Under the pieces are notes generated by a model, which made no database searches, was not told the DNA's origin, and worked only from the letters and a program-made list of their open reading frames with translations. Shown piece by piece: positions 11,301-20,878 of a stretch of DNA of 64,000 bases (position 1 is the stretch's first letter; each line of letters opens with the position of its first letter). Made by a program: the position numbers and the translations under genes. This stretch comes from Planctomycetota bacterium (GTDB taxonomy: Bacteria > Planctomycetota > UBA1135 > GCA-002686595). The stretch lies in NCBI GenBank assembly GCA_016714045.1, contig JADJNY010000003.1, forward strand, positions 186,001-250,000, written 5' to 3'.

Positions 11301-13359
11301 TTCGCGCAGATCACGCACAAGGACGACGCCGAGAACACGGAGTGGGTGCGCTACGACGACTTCGTCGTGAACCAGGGCCAGCTCGTGCGCAGCGCGCCCA
11401 AGGCGCTCCGCTGGCTCTTCAACGTGCTCACCGGCCGCAACGCGCCGCCGAACTACCAACCGCCGACGGGCGGAGGTCCGACCGGCGGCGGCCCGACGGG
11501 CGGTGGTGGAGGCATCCCGGGCGGCGGCCCGGTCGGCAACGGGATGCTCGCGGACGAAGGCCCGGGGGGCCGGGGGCGGCCCGGCGCCAGGAAGAAGCGG
11601 GCAGGCTCGGCCGCGTGGCGGTCGCGGACGCGGGCGCGGAGTCCGAGCCCGACGCGAAGGACGCGCTGCTCCTCGCCGCGCCGATGGCGAGCGTGGCGGC
11701 GAGCCCCGCCTCGAGCGCCGCGCAGTACTCGCCCAACTGGGAGCCCCGCCTCGGCAAGACCTCGAACAAGGACTTCGCGCTGAGCGACGCCGCGTCACGC
11801 GCCTCCAATTCCGGGCGTGTTCGGGACGTTCACGCACACACACCCGCGCGGGCTCGAGGTGCTCCCCGTGTTTGCGCTCGCGGAGCGCGGCATCTCCGGC
11901 GGACGGCCGGGCGCGCTCGACGCGGCGTTCCTCGTCGGCGCGAACAGCGATCACCCCGGCTGGCCCGTGCGCGTGCACCACGTGCACCGCCCGAGCCCCG
12001 TCAACGAGTTCGCGTGGTGGCAGCAGGTCGGCGACTCGCGCGCCGCGACCGTCGCCGATCCGCCGACGGATCCGCCCGACGACTCGAACGTGCAGGAGGT
12101 CGAGCTCCTCCCGTACATCTACGTCGGCCTGCAGCAGCGCTCGCCCGAGCCGCTGACGCCGGGCTCCGCCTCCGCGTCCGCGAACGATCCCGTGTACGAC
12201 ACGCGCGAGATGACGCGCCTCGTCGCCTATCCGTCGGGCGAGCTGCCGCGCCAGGTCGCGCGCGCCGCGGTCGGCGGCACGTACGATGGCCGCGGCGGCG
12301 CGGTGCCGAGCGCGCTCGTCGACGAGGTCGTCTTCGGCGACACGCGGCGCTTCCAGGTCGCGATCGGCGCCGCGCGGCCGTTCCTCGGCGCGAGCCTGAT
12401 CCTCGACGGCCCGCTGGTGCGCGAGCAGGACCTGTCGCTGCGCGTCCTGCCCAAGGCCGTGCGCATCTCGGGCGTCGACCGTTCCTCGACTACGGGTTCC
12501 TCGGCGAGCTCCCCGAAGACGCCGGCCTCCTGCGCATCGGCGAAGAGATCGTCGCGTTACGACCAACGCGACGCCGACACGGGCACGATCCAGCTCTGCA
12601 CGAGCGGCCGCGGGCTGCTCGGCACGCGCGCGCAGCCCGCACGAGCCCACCGAGCCCGTCATCTTCCTCGAGCACGCCACGGTGTCGTTCCTCGCGAGCG
12701 GCATCGGTGCCAGGGACGCCACGCTGTCCCGCTCGCGAACACGGACGGAGTTCCCCAACGAGGGGACCGTGCTCATCGGCGAGGAGCTCATCCACTACAC
12801 GCGGCTCGAGGGCGCGGGGCTCGGCATGCCGCGCGGCTCGTCCGTGCCCGGCGCGATGGACGCGCAGGCCGAGGGCCTGTTCCGCGGGCGCTTCGGCACG
12901 ACGCCGGCCGCGCACTCGGCGGGCGAGGCCGTGATCCTGTTCCCGTTCCGCTACTGGGATCGCTGGGCGCAGCGCGCGGACGCGAGCGAGCTCGCGTACT
13001 TCGGGCTCTCGCTCGCGCAGCCGTCGGCGTTCTGGACCGGGTGCTTCTTCGAGAAGGAAGACGCGGACGCGGCCCAGATCGGCGTGCTCCAGCGCACGGA
13101 TCCCGACGCGCCGTGGGACGCGGATCCGGAGCGCGACGCGCGCATCGCGCTCTTCTGGAGCGGCGACGAGAAGGGGAAGCCGCACGGGATCGGCAAGCAG
13201 TCCGACCGCGTCGACTGGCGCATCTTCGTCCAGTACGCGAAGGGCGCGTTCGACCTGAAGACGGGGATGCCGCACGGTTGGCGGCAGACGCCGCGCCTGA
13301 AGCTGTTCGGCGTGACCTCGTACGCGCCGAGCCTGACGCTGCGGAGCGTCGAGCGATGA
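8303..13359 (+). CDS. Very large GspK-like minor pseudopilin with added LamG and repeated domains (multiple frameshifts)
   Basis: The start ATG 8303 overlaps the GspH stop (ATGA). The leader RRGMALVIVLVVLLVLL is typical of GspK, and two GspK-type helix-hairpin motifs follow (KIDLNSCPPHVIANL, PVNLNTASRPVLVAL). A concanavalin-like segment lies near 10300-10650 (LALDLWVKPRSLDAGRLLDV), then repeats of a short beta module built round IGxELI (VRIGNELVEV, LLRIGEEIVA, TVLIGEELIHYTR) and a Gly/Pro-Thr linker near 11460-11530. The open frame changes at about 10920, 11560-11585 (G runs), 11803-11817, 12470-12490, 12550 and 12622-12640, possibly with a compensating pair at 12715-12755. Similarity of character resumes after each break. 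About 1685 codons in total, several times the usual GspK length. Confidence 0.65.
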
Positions 13360-14533
13360 AGCGCCCAGACGTCGTGCCGCCGTCCGCGCGGGTTCGGCGC
13401 GACGCGGTCTCGGCGCTGACCGGAACGCGCGCGTCCGCGCGGCGCCGCGACGCGGGGCCTGACGCCGATCGACGCTGCGCTCCGGGCTCTTCGCGCTCCT
13501 GCTCGTCGCCGTGTTCCAGCTCGTCGACCGCTCCCTCGCGACGTGGCGCAACGGCGAGACGCGCCGCAGCCTGCTCGAGATGTCGAGCTCCGTGCAGGAG
13601 GAGCTCGCGGCGGACCTCGCGGGCCTCGAGCCCGGCGCGCGCGGCGACCTCGTCCTCGAATGGGTCGCGTTCGACACGGACGGCAACGGCACGCTGGAGA
13701 CGAAGTGGCCGCGCCTGCGCCTCGTGCGCCAGGCGGGCGCCGCCGACGTCGAGCGCATCGTCGCGCGCGACGCGCCGCCGCGCGCCGAGAAGGACGACGG
13801 CTCGCTGGTCGTCGCGCCCGCGTCGCCGGGCCTCGTCGAAGTGCTTTGGATGGTGGCGCCCGCGTCGTTCAAGGACCGCAACGCGCGCTCGGAGGGGCTC
13901 CTCTGGCGCGGCGAGCGACTCGTCGGCGACGCGCGCACGAAGTCGCTCTTCGCGAACGACTTCTTCGGCGCCTCGAACCGCCCGCCCGCCGGCGCGACCG
14001 AGCCCGTGACGGGCGGGCTCCTTTGGATGGAGATCCTCTGCGCGTCGCACACCTCGATCGTCCACGACGGTTGGGAGCGCACGGCGGGGCTCGACTCGGT
14101 CGCGGCGTCGTGGGACGCGTGGGGCAAGGGCCGTCCGGACCCCGACGTCCACGTGTGGAACGAGCCCTTGCTCGGGCTCGCGAAGCCGCGCGAGCGCGCG
14201 GTCCTGCCGCGCCGCGTGCGCATCGAGCTCGAGCTCGAGCGTCCGATCGACCGCGTGCGCCGCACGGTGACGCTCGACCCGATGGAGACCGGCGACGGCT
14301 CCTTCCGCGTCGACGACGCGCGCCACCTGCCGTTCGGCGAGGACCGCTACGTCCTGATCGACGCCGAGTGGATGAAGGTGATGTCGATCGACGGCGACAC
14401 GGTCGGCGTCCAGCGCGCGCAGCGCGGCACGACCGCGGTGCTGCACGAGGCGCGCGCGATGGTCCACTTCGGCGAGCGGCTCGTGCGCGAGGTTCCCGTC
14501 GCGACGTGCCGGGAGGAGTGGGACCTGCGATGA
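13356..14533 (+). CDS. GspJ-like minor pseudopilin (two frameshifts near the N-terminus)
   Basis: ATG 13356 overlaps the previous TGA (ATGA). Reading through two small frame changes, at about 13450-13462 and 13485-13500, restores a prepilin-like segment: GLTPIDAAL, then LFALLLVAVFQLVDRSL. Asp replaces the usual Glu at +5. The rest is intact from 13511 to TGA 14531-14533 and contains GspJ-like features (ELAADLAGLE, LVLEWVAFDTDGNGTLE, GLLWRGERLVGD). Near the C-terminus it carries the module VLIDAEWMKVMSIDGDTVGV, related to the IGxELI modules of the preceding gene. Assigned to GspJ mainly by order and the leader. Confidence 0.6.
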
Positions 14534-15117
14534 CGCGCTTCGCCCTCGTCCGCGCGCGCCCGCGCCGCGCCGGCTTCACGATCCTCGAGGTCGTGCTCGC
14601 GCTCGCGATCCTGCTCTTCGGCATGGTCGCCGTGCTCGGCCTCCTGACGACGGGTGCCGCGCTCACGCGCACCGCGCAGCTGCGCACCGAGGCCGCCGCC
14701 GCGACGGAGGCCGTGCTCGCGGACCTCGAGGAGACGCTCTTCCCGTTCCAGCCCGACGTCGCGGCGAATGGCGGCGACGAGCTCGGCGCGCCGAAGCCGA
14801 TCGTCGACCGGCCGCTCCCGGGGTCCTCGGGCGTCGTCTACTCCGCGACGGCGAAGGCGAACCCGGCGCGCGCGAAGGAGTGGCGCGTCGACGTCGAGCT
14901 CACCTGGACGAGCGCCGGCGTGCGCCGCGAGCGCCGCTTCACGACGCTGCTCGTGCAGGAGCTCCCCTTCGGCGAGCGTCTGCGCCGTCAGTTCATCGAG
15001 GGCGGCGCTCCGCCCGCCTCCACCGCGCCCGTTCCGCCTGGATCTGTCGCTCCCGCTCCGCCTGGATCTGTCGCTCCCGCTCCGGCCGGCGCGGCCCCGA
15101 CCGACGCGCCGCGGTAG
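14530..15117 (+). CDS. GspI-like minor pseudopilin
   Basis: 195 residues. The leader MTRFALVRARPRRAG is followed by FTILEVVLALAILLFGMVAVLGL, a standard class III signal with cleavage after G15 and Glu at mature position 5. The mature part is short, as in GspI, and ends with a Pro/Ala/Thr-rich tail in which PGSVAPAP is duplicated by a 24-bp direct repeat (about 15037-15084). ATG 14530 overlaps the upstream TGA (ATGA). GspI normally forms the pseudopilus tip with GspJ and GspK, whose likely genes lie immediately upstream. Confidence 0.82.
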   Translation: MTRFALVRARPRRAGFTILEVVLALAILLFGMVAVLGLLTTGAALTRTAQLRTEAAAATEAVLADLEETLFPFQPDVAANGGDELGAPKPIVDRPLPGSSGVVYSATAKANPARAKEWRVDVELTWTSAGVRRERRFTTLLVQELPFGERLRRQFIEGGAPPASTAPVPPGSVAPAPPGSVAPAPAGAAPTDAPR

Positions 15118-15142
15118 GCGCAACCCGTATGCTGGTGACGTC

Positions 15143-16654
15143 ATGAAGCTCCGCTCCACGCTCCTCGCCGCCTTCGCGGCCTTCGTCGCTCCCGCCCTCC
15201 GCGCGCAGGAGACCGCACCCTCCACCGCGATGCTGCGCCTCAAGTCCGGCGCGATCCAGTGGGGGACGATCCAGTCGCACGATCCCGAGGGCTTCGTGTT
15301 CCAGCGGCTCGACACGGGCGGCGTCGTGCGCCTCGATTGGTCGCTGCTGGATCCGGTCGAGGAGAAGGAGCTGCGCCAGCGCTTCGGCTACGTCGACCTG
15401 ACGAGCGAGGAGACGCTCGTCTCCGCCGACCGCATCGTCACGGTGAAGGGGCTCGAGTTCGTCGGGCGCATCGTCGACCGCACCGCGGACGCGATCCTGA
15501 TGAAGACGGCGAGCGCCACGATCCCGATCCCGAAGTCCGAGGTCGCGCAGGCGAGCGACGTGGTGCAAGTGCCCGCGCGCGACGTGTACACGCTCGAGGA
15601 GCTGTACGGACAAGCGCTCGGACGCCACGACGTCTCGAAGGCCGAGGGCAACTTCCGCGTCGCGCAGGACTGCGAGGGCGTGTTCGACTTCGCGCACGCG
15701 ATCCAGCACTACAAGAAGGCCGCGGAGCTCGACCCCGCGTTCAAGCCGCAGGACGTCGCCCAGGCCCTCGCGCGCGCCGAGGAGAAGGCCAAGGCGCAGG
15801 CGGAGCTCGAGTACCTCTCCGAGGTCGACCAGCTCACGAAGCGCAACAAGTTCGACGAAGCGCTCGCCCGCGCCGACGCGTTCAAGGAGAAGTTCCCGCA
15901 GAGCGCGCTCCTGCCCGAGGCGAAGAAGAAGCACGACCGCGTGATCAAGGCGCGCACCGAGTTCCTCTCGAAGGAAGTCGTGCGCGCGTGGAACTTCCAC
16001 CTCGGACGCCTCGCGCGCGACGCCGCGTCGAAGCCGCTCGAGGAGGTGATGGCCTACCTCGACGACAAGCTGAAGCAGGACATCGCGGCCGCGACCGCGA
16101 AGGACCTGGTCAAGATCTCGAAGGAGGCGAACGAGGACACCGCGCGCCAGCTCTGGAAGGGGCGCAAGAAGATCCGCTACCTGACGGCGTCCTACGGGCT
16201 CGGCACGTGGCTGCTCGGCAAGGCCGCGGCGCTGCGCGGCTACGACGAGAGCGGGAACGACGGGGAGAACAAGCCCGAGAGCGAGCAGGACAAGGCGCGC
16301 GCGGACCTCGCGAACAAGATCAAGCGCTTCCTCGAGGCGCAGGAGGTGGCGCGGCGCGCGCTCTCCGCCGACGAGAAGAAGGAGGACCGCGAGGGCTTCT
16401 GGAAGGAGTTCCCGTTCACCGCGCGCACGAACTGGATCGTCGCGTACTACGTCGAGAACTCCGGCGACTTCGAGGTCGCGCCGAAGCCGATCATCCAGGC
16501 CTGCCAGACTTGCGGCGGCAAGGGCATCCTCGAGTACGCGCTCGCGGGCGCGAACGTCTCGCGCAGCGCCGTCGGCAAGCAGTCCACGGACCTCAAGAAG
16601 GAGTGCGACTCGTGCCACGGCATCGGGGCCGTCCGTCGCATCCTGTACCGCTGA
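15143..16654 (+). CDS. Exported protein with SH3-like repeats, coiled coil and DnaJ-type zinc motif
   Basis: 503 residues from ATG 15143. A Sec signal peptide (MKLRSTLLAAFAAFVAPALRA, cut before QETAP) is followed by two short beta repeats of the type LKSGAIQWGTIQSHDPEG and VKGLEFVGRIVDRTADAI, like Sm/SH3 barrels. A helical TPR-like region follows (ALGRHDVSKAEGNFRVAQ, AIQHYKKAAELDP). Near the C-terminus two CxxC pairs form a DnaJ-like zinc motif: CQTCGGKG (about residue 454) and CDSCHGIG (about residue 490). It starts 26 bp after the pseudopilin genes, and its stop overlaps the next start (TGATG), so it belongs to this operon. The biochemical role is not known to me. Confidence 0.75.
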   Translation: MKLRSTLLAAFAAFVAPALRAQETAPSTAMLRLKSGAIQWGTIQSHDPEGFVFQRLDTGGVVRLDWSLLDPVEEKELRQRFGYVDLTSEETLVSADRIVTVKGLEFVGRIVDRTADAILMKTASATIPIPKSEVAQASDVVQVPARDVYTLEELYGQALGRHDVSKAEGNFRVAQDCEGVFDFAHAIQHYKKAAELDPAFKPQDVAQALARAEEKAKAQAELEYLSEVDQLTKRNKFDEALARADAFKEKFPQSALLPEAKKKHDRVIKARTEFLSKEVVRAWNFHLGRLARDAASKPLEEVMAYLDDKLKQDIAAATAKDLVKISKEANEDTARQLWKGRKKIRYLTASYGLGTWLLGKAAALRGYDESGNDGENKPESEQDKARADLANKIKRFLEAQEVARRALSADEKKEDREGFWKEFPFTARTNWIVAYYVENSGDFEVAPKPIIQACQTCGGKGILEYALAGANVSRSAVGKQSTDLKKECDSCHGIGAVRRILYR

Positions 16655-17853
16655 TGTCCCACGCCGCTCCGATGCGCGCGCCGTGCCGGCCGAACCGCCG
16701 GCGTCCGGCGCGCGCTGCGCTCCACCTCTCGTCCCCCGCGCCGATCATGCTCCACTCCGTCCTCCTCGTGCTCGCCGCGTGCGGCGCCGCTCCCAACCCG
16801 CGTCCCGTCGACCAGCCCGTCGGTTGGGCGCCGCCCAAGGCCGCGGACACGAACGCGGCGCAGCCCGCGGCGTCGAAGCCGGATGCGGCGGGACCGTCCG
16901 CGCCCGCGCGCGCGACGGACGGCGCGACGACGCCCGGTGCGGCGACCGGTGCGCCGAGCGCGAACGCGAACACGAACGCGCAGAACAACGCGCCGAGCGG
17001 CGGGAGCGCGCAAGCCGGCGCGGTGGGCAGCGGGAGCGCGCCGAGCGGCGCCGGGCTCCCCGTCGCGATCGTGGCGGGCAAGCCCGTCGACGTGCGCGAG
17101 CTCCTCGCGCAGTGGGTGCACCACAAGTCGGCGGAGGCGCTCGACGAGCTCGACCACATCGTCCTCACGCGCCTCGTCGCCGCGGAAGCGGCGCGCCTCG
17201 GCGTCGAGGTGTCCGCCGAGCTCCAGAAGTCGACCTACGAGGCGGCGGTCGCGGAGACCGAGAAGGAGATCCAGAAGCGCCGCCCCGGCGTCGGGCTCGA
17301 CGCGTGGGTCGACCAGGTGCTCGGGCTCGACCCGCTCGCGTACCGCGAACGGATGCGCGCCGACGCGCTGAACCAGTTGCTCGCCGAGCGCGTGACGCGC
17401 GCGTTCCTGCTCCAGAGCGAGCACGCGATCGTGCGCGTGATCGTCGTGAAGAGCGAGGCGGACGTGCGCGCGGTGCAGGAGGCCCTCGGGAAGGGCGAAG
17501 CCTTCGAGGAGGTCGCGAAGCGCTTCAGCGTCGACGGCTCCTCGAAGGAGGGCGGCCGCGTTCCGCCCGTCGTGCGCTCGGACACGGCGATGGGCAAGCT
17601 CGCCTTCGAGACGCCGGTCGGGAAGGTCAGCGAGCCGCGTTACAACCAGGGTGCGTGGCTCATCGCGAAGGTCGAGGCGCGCCCGGAACCGAAGCAGGGC
17701 ACGTGGCGCGAGCTCGGCCCCGCCGTCGAGGCCGACCTGAAGGCCCGCGGGATCGAGGAGCTCGAGTTCAGCCAGTGGCGCTCGGCGATGCTGCGCCGCT
17801 ACCAGGTCGACATCAGCCCGTTCCTGAACCTGTCCGGCCAGCCCGTGCGCTGA
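16654..17853 (+). CDS. PpiC-type peptidyl-prolyl isomerase lipoprotein
   Basis: The first in-frame ATG is 16654, overlapping the upstream stop; ATG 16747 is an alternative that leaves the signal MLHSVLLVLAAC with lipobox LAAC. The longer form supplies a more usual basic N-region. After the lipid anchor comes a Thr/Asn/Ala/Gly-rich linker of about 90 residues, then a SurA-N-like helical region (LDELDHIVLTRLVAAEAARLG) and a parvulin domain (RVIVVKSEADVRAVQEAL, FEEVAKRFSVDGSSKEGGR, AFETPVGKVSEP). It probably assists folding of exported proteins at the membrane surface. Confidence 0.8.
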   Translation: MSHAAPMRAPCRPNRRRPARAALHLSSPAPIMLHSVLLVLAACGAAPNPRPVDQPVGWAPPKAADTNAAQPAASKPDAAGPSAPARATDGATTPGAATGAPSANANTNAQNNAPSGGSAQAGAVGSGSAPSGAGLPVAIVAGKPVDVRELLAQWVHHKSAEALDELDHIVLTRLVAAEAARLGVEVSAELQKSTYEAAVAETEKEIQKRRPGVGLDAWVDQVLGLDPLAYRERMRADALNQLLAERVTRAFLLQSEHAIVRVIVVKSEADVRAVQEALGKGEAFEEVAKRFSVDGSSKEGGRVPPVVRSDTAMGKLAFETPVGKVSEPRYNQGAWLIAKVEARPEPKQGTWRELGPAVEADLKARGIEELEFSQWRSAMLRRYQVDISPFLNLSGQPVR

Positions 17854-17914
17854 GCGCCACCCTTCGCCCCGCGCGCGCTTGAAGTCCGGCCGAAATCGGG
17901 GAGACTCGGGCGCC

Positions 17915-18676
17915 ATGAGCACGACCCCCGAGAGCAGCGTGGCGGACGCCGAGACGGCCGCCGTCCTCGTCACGGACGCCCCGGTGGAGACCGGAGCGGG
18001 GGAGGGCGCCGACGCGGCGACTCAGGCTCCGTCGGACGCGAGCGCGCCGGGCGAGACCGCGACCGAGGCGGCCCTCGCCGCCGAGCTGCCGCCCTCGCCG
18101 GCGATCGAAGCGGCGCCCGAGCCGGACGGCGAGCCGGGCCAGGGCGAGCTCCTGACGGACGACGAGCTCCTCCAGTCCGTCTCCGCGCTGATCTTCGCCT
18201 CGCCCGAGCCGCTCTCGGAGAAGCGCCTGCTCGCGCTGCTCGACCGCCCGCGCCTCGAGCGCGTGCGCGCCGCGATCGCCAGCGTGAAGGAGCGGCTCGA
18301 GCAGTGCGGCCTCCCGCTCGAGCTGCGCGAGCTCGCGGGCGGCTACCAGATCCTGACGACCCCGCCGATGGGCGAGGTCGTCCAGCGGCTCTTCAAGGCG
18401 CGCAAGGCGGAGCGCGTGTCCGCCGCGGCGCTCGAGACGCTCGCGGTCATCGCGTACCGCCAGCCCGTCTCGAAGGCCGAGATCGAGGCCATCCGCGGCG
18501 TCCAGGCCGGTCCGATCCTGCGCACGCTCGTCGATCGCGGCCTCGTTCGCGTCACGGGCCGCGCGGACGTCCCGGGGCACCCGCTCCAGTACGGGACGAC
18601 GAAGGGCTTCCTCGATCGCTTCGGCCTCGGCAGCCTCGAGGATCTCCCGCGCGACACCGAGCTCGCGAAGGACTGA
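17915..18676 (+). CDS. scpB: Segregation and condensation protein B
   Basis: 253 residues from ATG 17915. An Ala/Glu-rich N-terminal extension of about 80 residues precedes the two winged-helix domains of ScpB: LLQSVSALIFASPEPLSEKR and LRELAGGYQILTTPPMGE, then AALETLAVIAYRQPVSKAEI and IRGVQAGPILRTLVDRGLV, and YGTTKGFLDRFGL at the end. ScpB bridges the kleisin ScpA and the SMC heads in the chromosome condensin complex. scpA and smc are not in the window. The extension is longer than in most ScpB proteins. Confidence 0.95.
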   Translation: MSTTPESSVADAETAAVLVTDAPVETGAGEGADAATQAPSDASAPGETATEAALAAELPPSPAIEAAPEPDGEPGQGELLTDDELLQSVSALIFASPEPLSEKRLLALLDRPRLERVRAAIASVKERLEQCGLPLELRELAGGYQILTTPPMGEVVQRLFKARKAERVSAAALETLAVIAYRQPVSKAEIEAIRGVQAGPILRTLVDRGLVRVTGRADVPGHPLQYGTTKGFLDRFGLGSLEDLPRDTELAKD

Positions 18677-18962
18677 CCGCCTCGGGCTCGCGCGCGGGCC
18701 GGACCGACCGGCGAGCGGCCGCGCAGGCCGCGCTCCCGTGTGACCTTCGGCCGGCTCCCCGGCCGCCCGGCCATCCGTTCTGCCCCTCCCGCGGGCGCTC
18801 CGCCGCCCGGACCGGGGCCGGGCTTCGCTTGCGCCGTGGGAAGGAGCGCCCGTAGACTCCCACGCTTCCCGATCGATCCCGCGCCCAGGAGCCACCCCCG
18901 GTCTCCGGCCGGCCCCCCGCGCCCCAGGCGTCCGCCGCCGATCGCGCCCCACGGAACCAGAG

Positions 18963-20801
18963 ATGTCCAAGGAAGAACTCAAAGACGAGGACCCGGCCCA
19001 GGTGACCCAGCCCCATCCGGAGGACGAGGTCATCCATGCGCCCAAGGGCACGAAGAAGGGCCGGTTCCTGCTCGGCGTGCTGCTCGCGTTCCTCACGCTG
19101 ACGACGTTCTCGATCTCCGGCGAGATCGTGCAGTTCTTCTCCTGCGGTCCGTCCGCGCGCAGCGCGTACATGGTCTGGAACCACCCGACCGAAGGCCAGA
19201 AGCAGGTGCCCTACGCGGACTTCCTGCTCCTCCAGCGGCAGTACGCGAAGGTCTGGGACGTGTTCACGGGCAGCAGCAACCGGCAGAACCTTGAGCAGGA
19301 GGTCGCCGAGCTCATCCTGTTCGACGCGCTGGCGCAGAACGCCGGCGTCGGGATCACGAACAAGGAGCTGAGCGAGATGATCCTGGCGCGCATGGGCAGC
19401 CAGGAGGTCTACCAGCAGCTCACGAAGCGCGCCGGCACGACGCCCAAGGAGTTCGAGGAGACGCTGCGCAAGATCCTGCGCGCGGATCGCTACCGCGCGC
19501 TGATCGCCTCGAGCGTCTCCATCGCGGATCCGGCCGAGGTCGAGAAGCTCTGGAAGGCGCGCCACCAGGAGTACGCGTTCGACTACGTCGAGCTCTCCGC
19601 CGACTCCCTCGCCGCCGAAGCGACCGCGGCCGTGCCCGCGAGCGACGCGCTCAAGGCCTGGTTCGACGCGCTCTCCGAGCCCGAGAAGAACAAGTACAAG
19701 ACGCAGGAGATGGCGAAGGCGCAGGTCCTCTTCAAGACGATCGGCCCGCAGATGAAGGCCGAGGAGCTCGTCGCCAAGTACCCGCCCGCCTCGCTCGACC
19801 TCGAAGCGCGCGCGAAGACCTACTACGACGGCTTCTACTACGTCCGTTTCCCGAACCCCGACTTCAAGCCGGACCCGAAGAACTTCGACCCGTCGCAGTT
19901 CTACCTGCCGTTCGAGAAGGCGCGCGAGCAGTGCCTCGTCGAAGAACCGATCTACACGGCCGCCGAGGCGTTCATCGCCGACATGATCGCGCGCACGGAC
20001 AAGAACGAGACCGTCGACTTCCTCATGGAGGGCCAGTCGTATCGCTTCGGCGTCCGCAACCAGCCCGAGATGATGTCGCGCGCCGACTGGTCGAAGGAAG
20101 GCGTCGAAGGTTGGGGCCGCTACGTCGCGGACGTGATCTTCGATCCGAACCTCAAGCCGGGCACGATCCAACCGCACGTCGTCGTCGAGAAGAACGCGTT
20201 CGTGATCGTGAAGCTGATCGAGCGCCAGGACGCGCGCATGCCCGAGTTCTCCGAGATCGAGGCCCGCGTGCGCGAGGATTGGATCAAGAAGAAGCAGGGC
20301 GAGCTCGCCGTGACGAAGCTCGAAGCGCTGCGCGACAAGCTCGGCGCGCGCCCCGCCGACACGGATCCGGGCGCCGCGCTCTGGCGGCCCGAGGCCGACG
20401 AGGCGACCTTCGCGAAGGTCGTGCAGGAGGCGGGCTTCCAGGTCCAACGCCGCGATTTCCAGGAGCGCACGACGCCGCCCAAGCCGGGCGAGGCCGTGGC
20501 GCCGGCGCAGACGTTCCTGCAGCAGGCGGGCGCGCTCTACTCGATGAAGGAAGGCTCCGTCGCGAAGGCCGAGCCGTCGCGCGACCAGACGAAGGCCTAC
20601 CTCGTGCGCGTCGCCGGCATCCGCGACGCGGACCTGTCGAAGATGACGCCGCTCGAGTTGCAGTCGCTCGGCCAGCAGGCCGCGCAGACGGCGGTGACCG
20701 ACTTCCGCACGCGCGTGCTCGCGTCGCGGGAGGAGCTCACGAAGGCGTTTGGGTTGCACCTCAAGAGCTGGGACGCGAAGCAGGAGCCGGCGGCTCCCTG
20801 A
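18963..20801 (+). CDS. Membrane-anchored SurA/PpiD-like periplasmic chaperone
   Basis: 612 residues from ATG 18963. An acidic cytoplasmic N-terminus of about 33 residues leads to one membrane helix (FLLGVLLAFLTLTTFSISGE). The large periplasmic part is helical and charged, with a SurA-N-like region (VAELILFDALAQNAGVGI, NKELSEMILARMG, EFEETLRKILRADRYR). A clear parvulin catalytic domain is not visible to me; the segment PGTIQPHVVVEKNAFVIVKL may be a degenerate one. The layout matches PpiD (one TM anchor, SurA-like arms). A 286-bp gap separates it from scpB. Confidence 0.7.
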   Translation: MSKEELKDEDPAQVTQPHPEDEVIHAPKGTKKGRFLLGVLLAFLTLTTFSISGEIVQFFSCGPSARSAYMVWNHPTEGQKQVPYADFLLLQRQYAKVWDVFTGSSNRQNLEQEVAELILFDALAQNAGVGITNKELSEMILARMGSQEVYQQLTKRAGTTPKEFEETLRKILRADRYRALIASSVSIADPAEVEKLWKARHQEYAFDYVELSADSLAAEATAAVPASDALKAWFDALSEPEKNKYKTQEMAKAQVLFKTIGPQMKAEELVAKYPPASLDLEARAKTYYDGFYYVRFPNPDFKPDPKNFDPSQFYLPFEKAREQCLVEEPIYTAAEAFIADMIARTDKNETVDFLMEGQSYRFGVRNQPEMMSRADWSKEGVEGWGRYVADVIFDPNLKPGTIQPHVVVEKNAFVIVKLIERQDARMPEFSEIEARVREDWIKKKQGELAVTKLEALRDKLGARPADTDPGAALWRPEADEATFAKVVQEAGFQVQRRDFQERTTPPKPGEAVAPAQTFLQQAGALYSMKEGSVAKAEPSRDQTKAYLVRVAGIRDADLSKMTPLELQSLGQQAAQTAVTDFRTRVLASREELTKAFGLHLKSWDAKQEPAAP

Positions 20802-20878
20802 GCGGGCGTGTGCTTCGAATCCGCGGGCGTGCTCGGGGCTTGGCTCCTGGCGCGCCCGCGGTGCGTTGGGGGGGGCGC

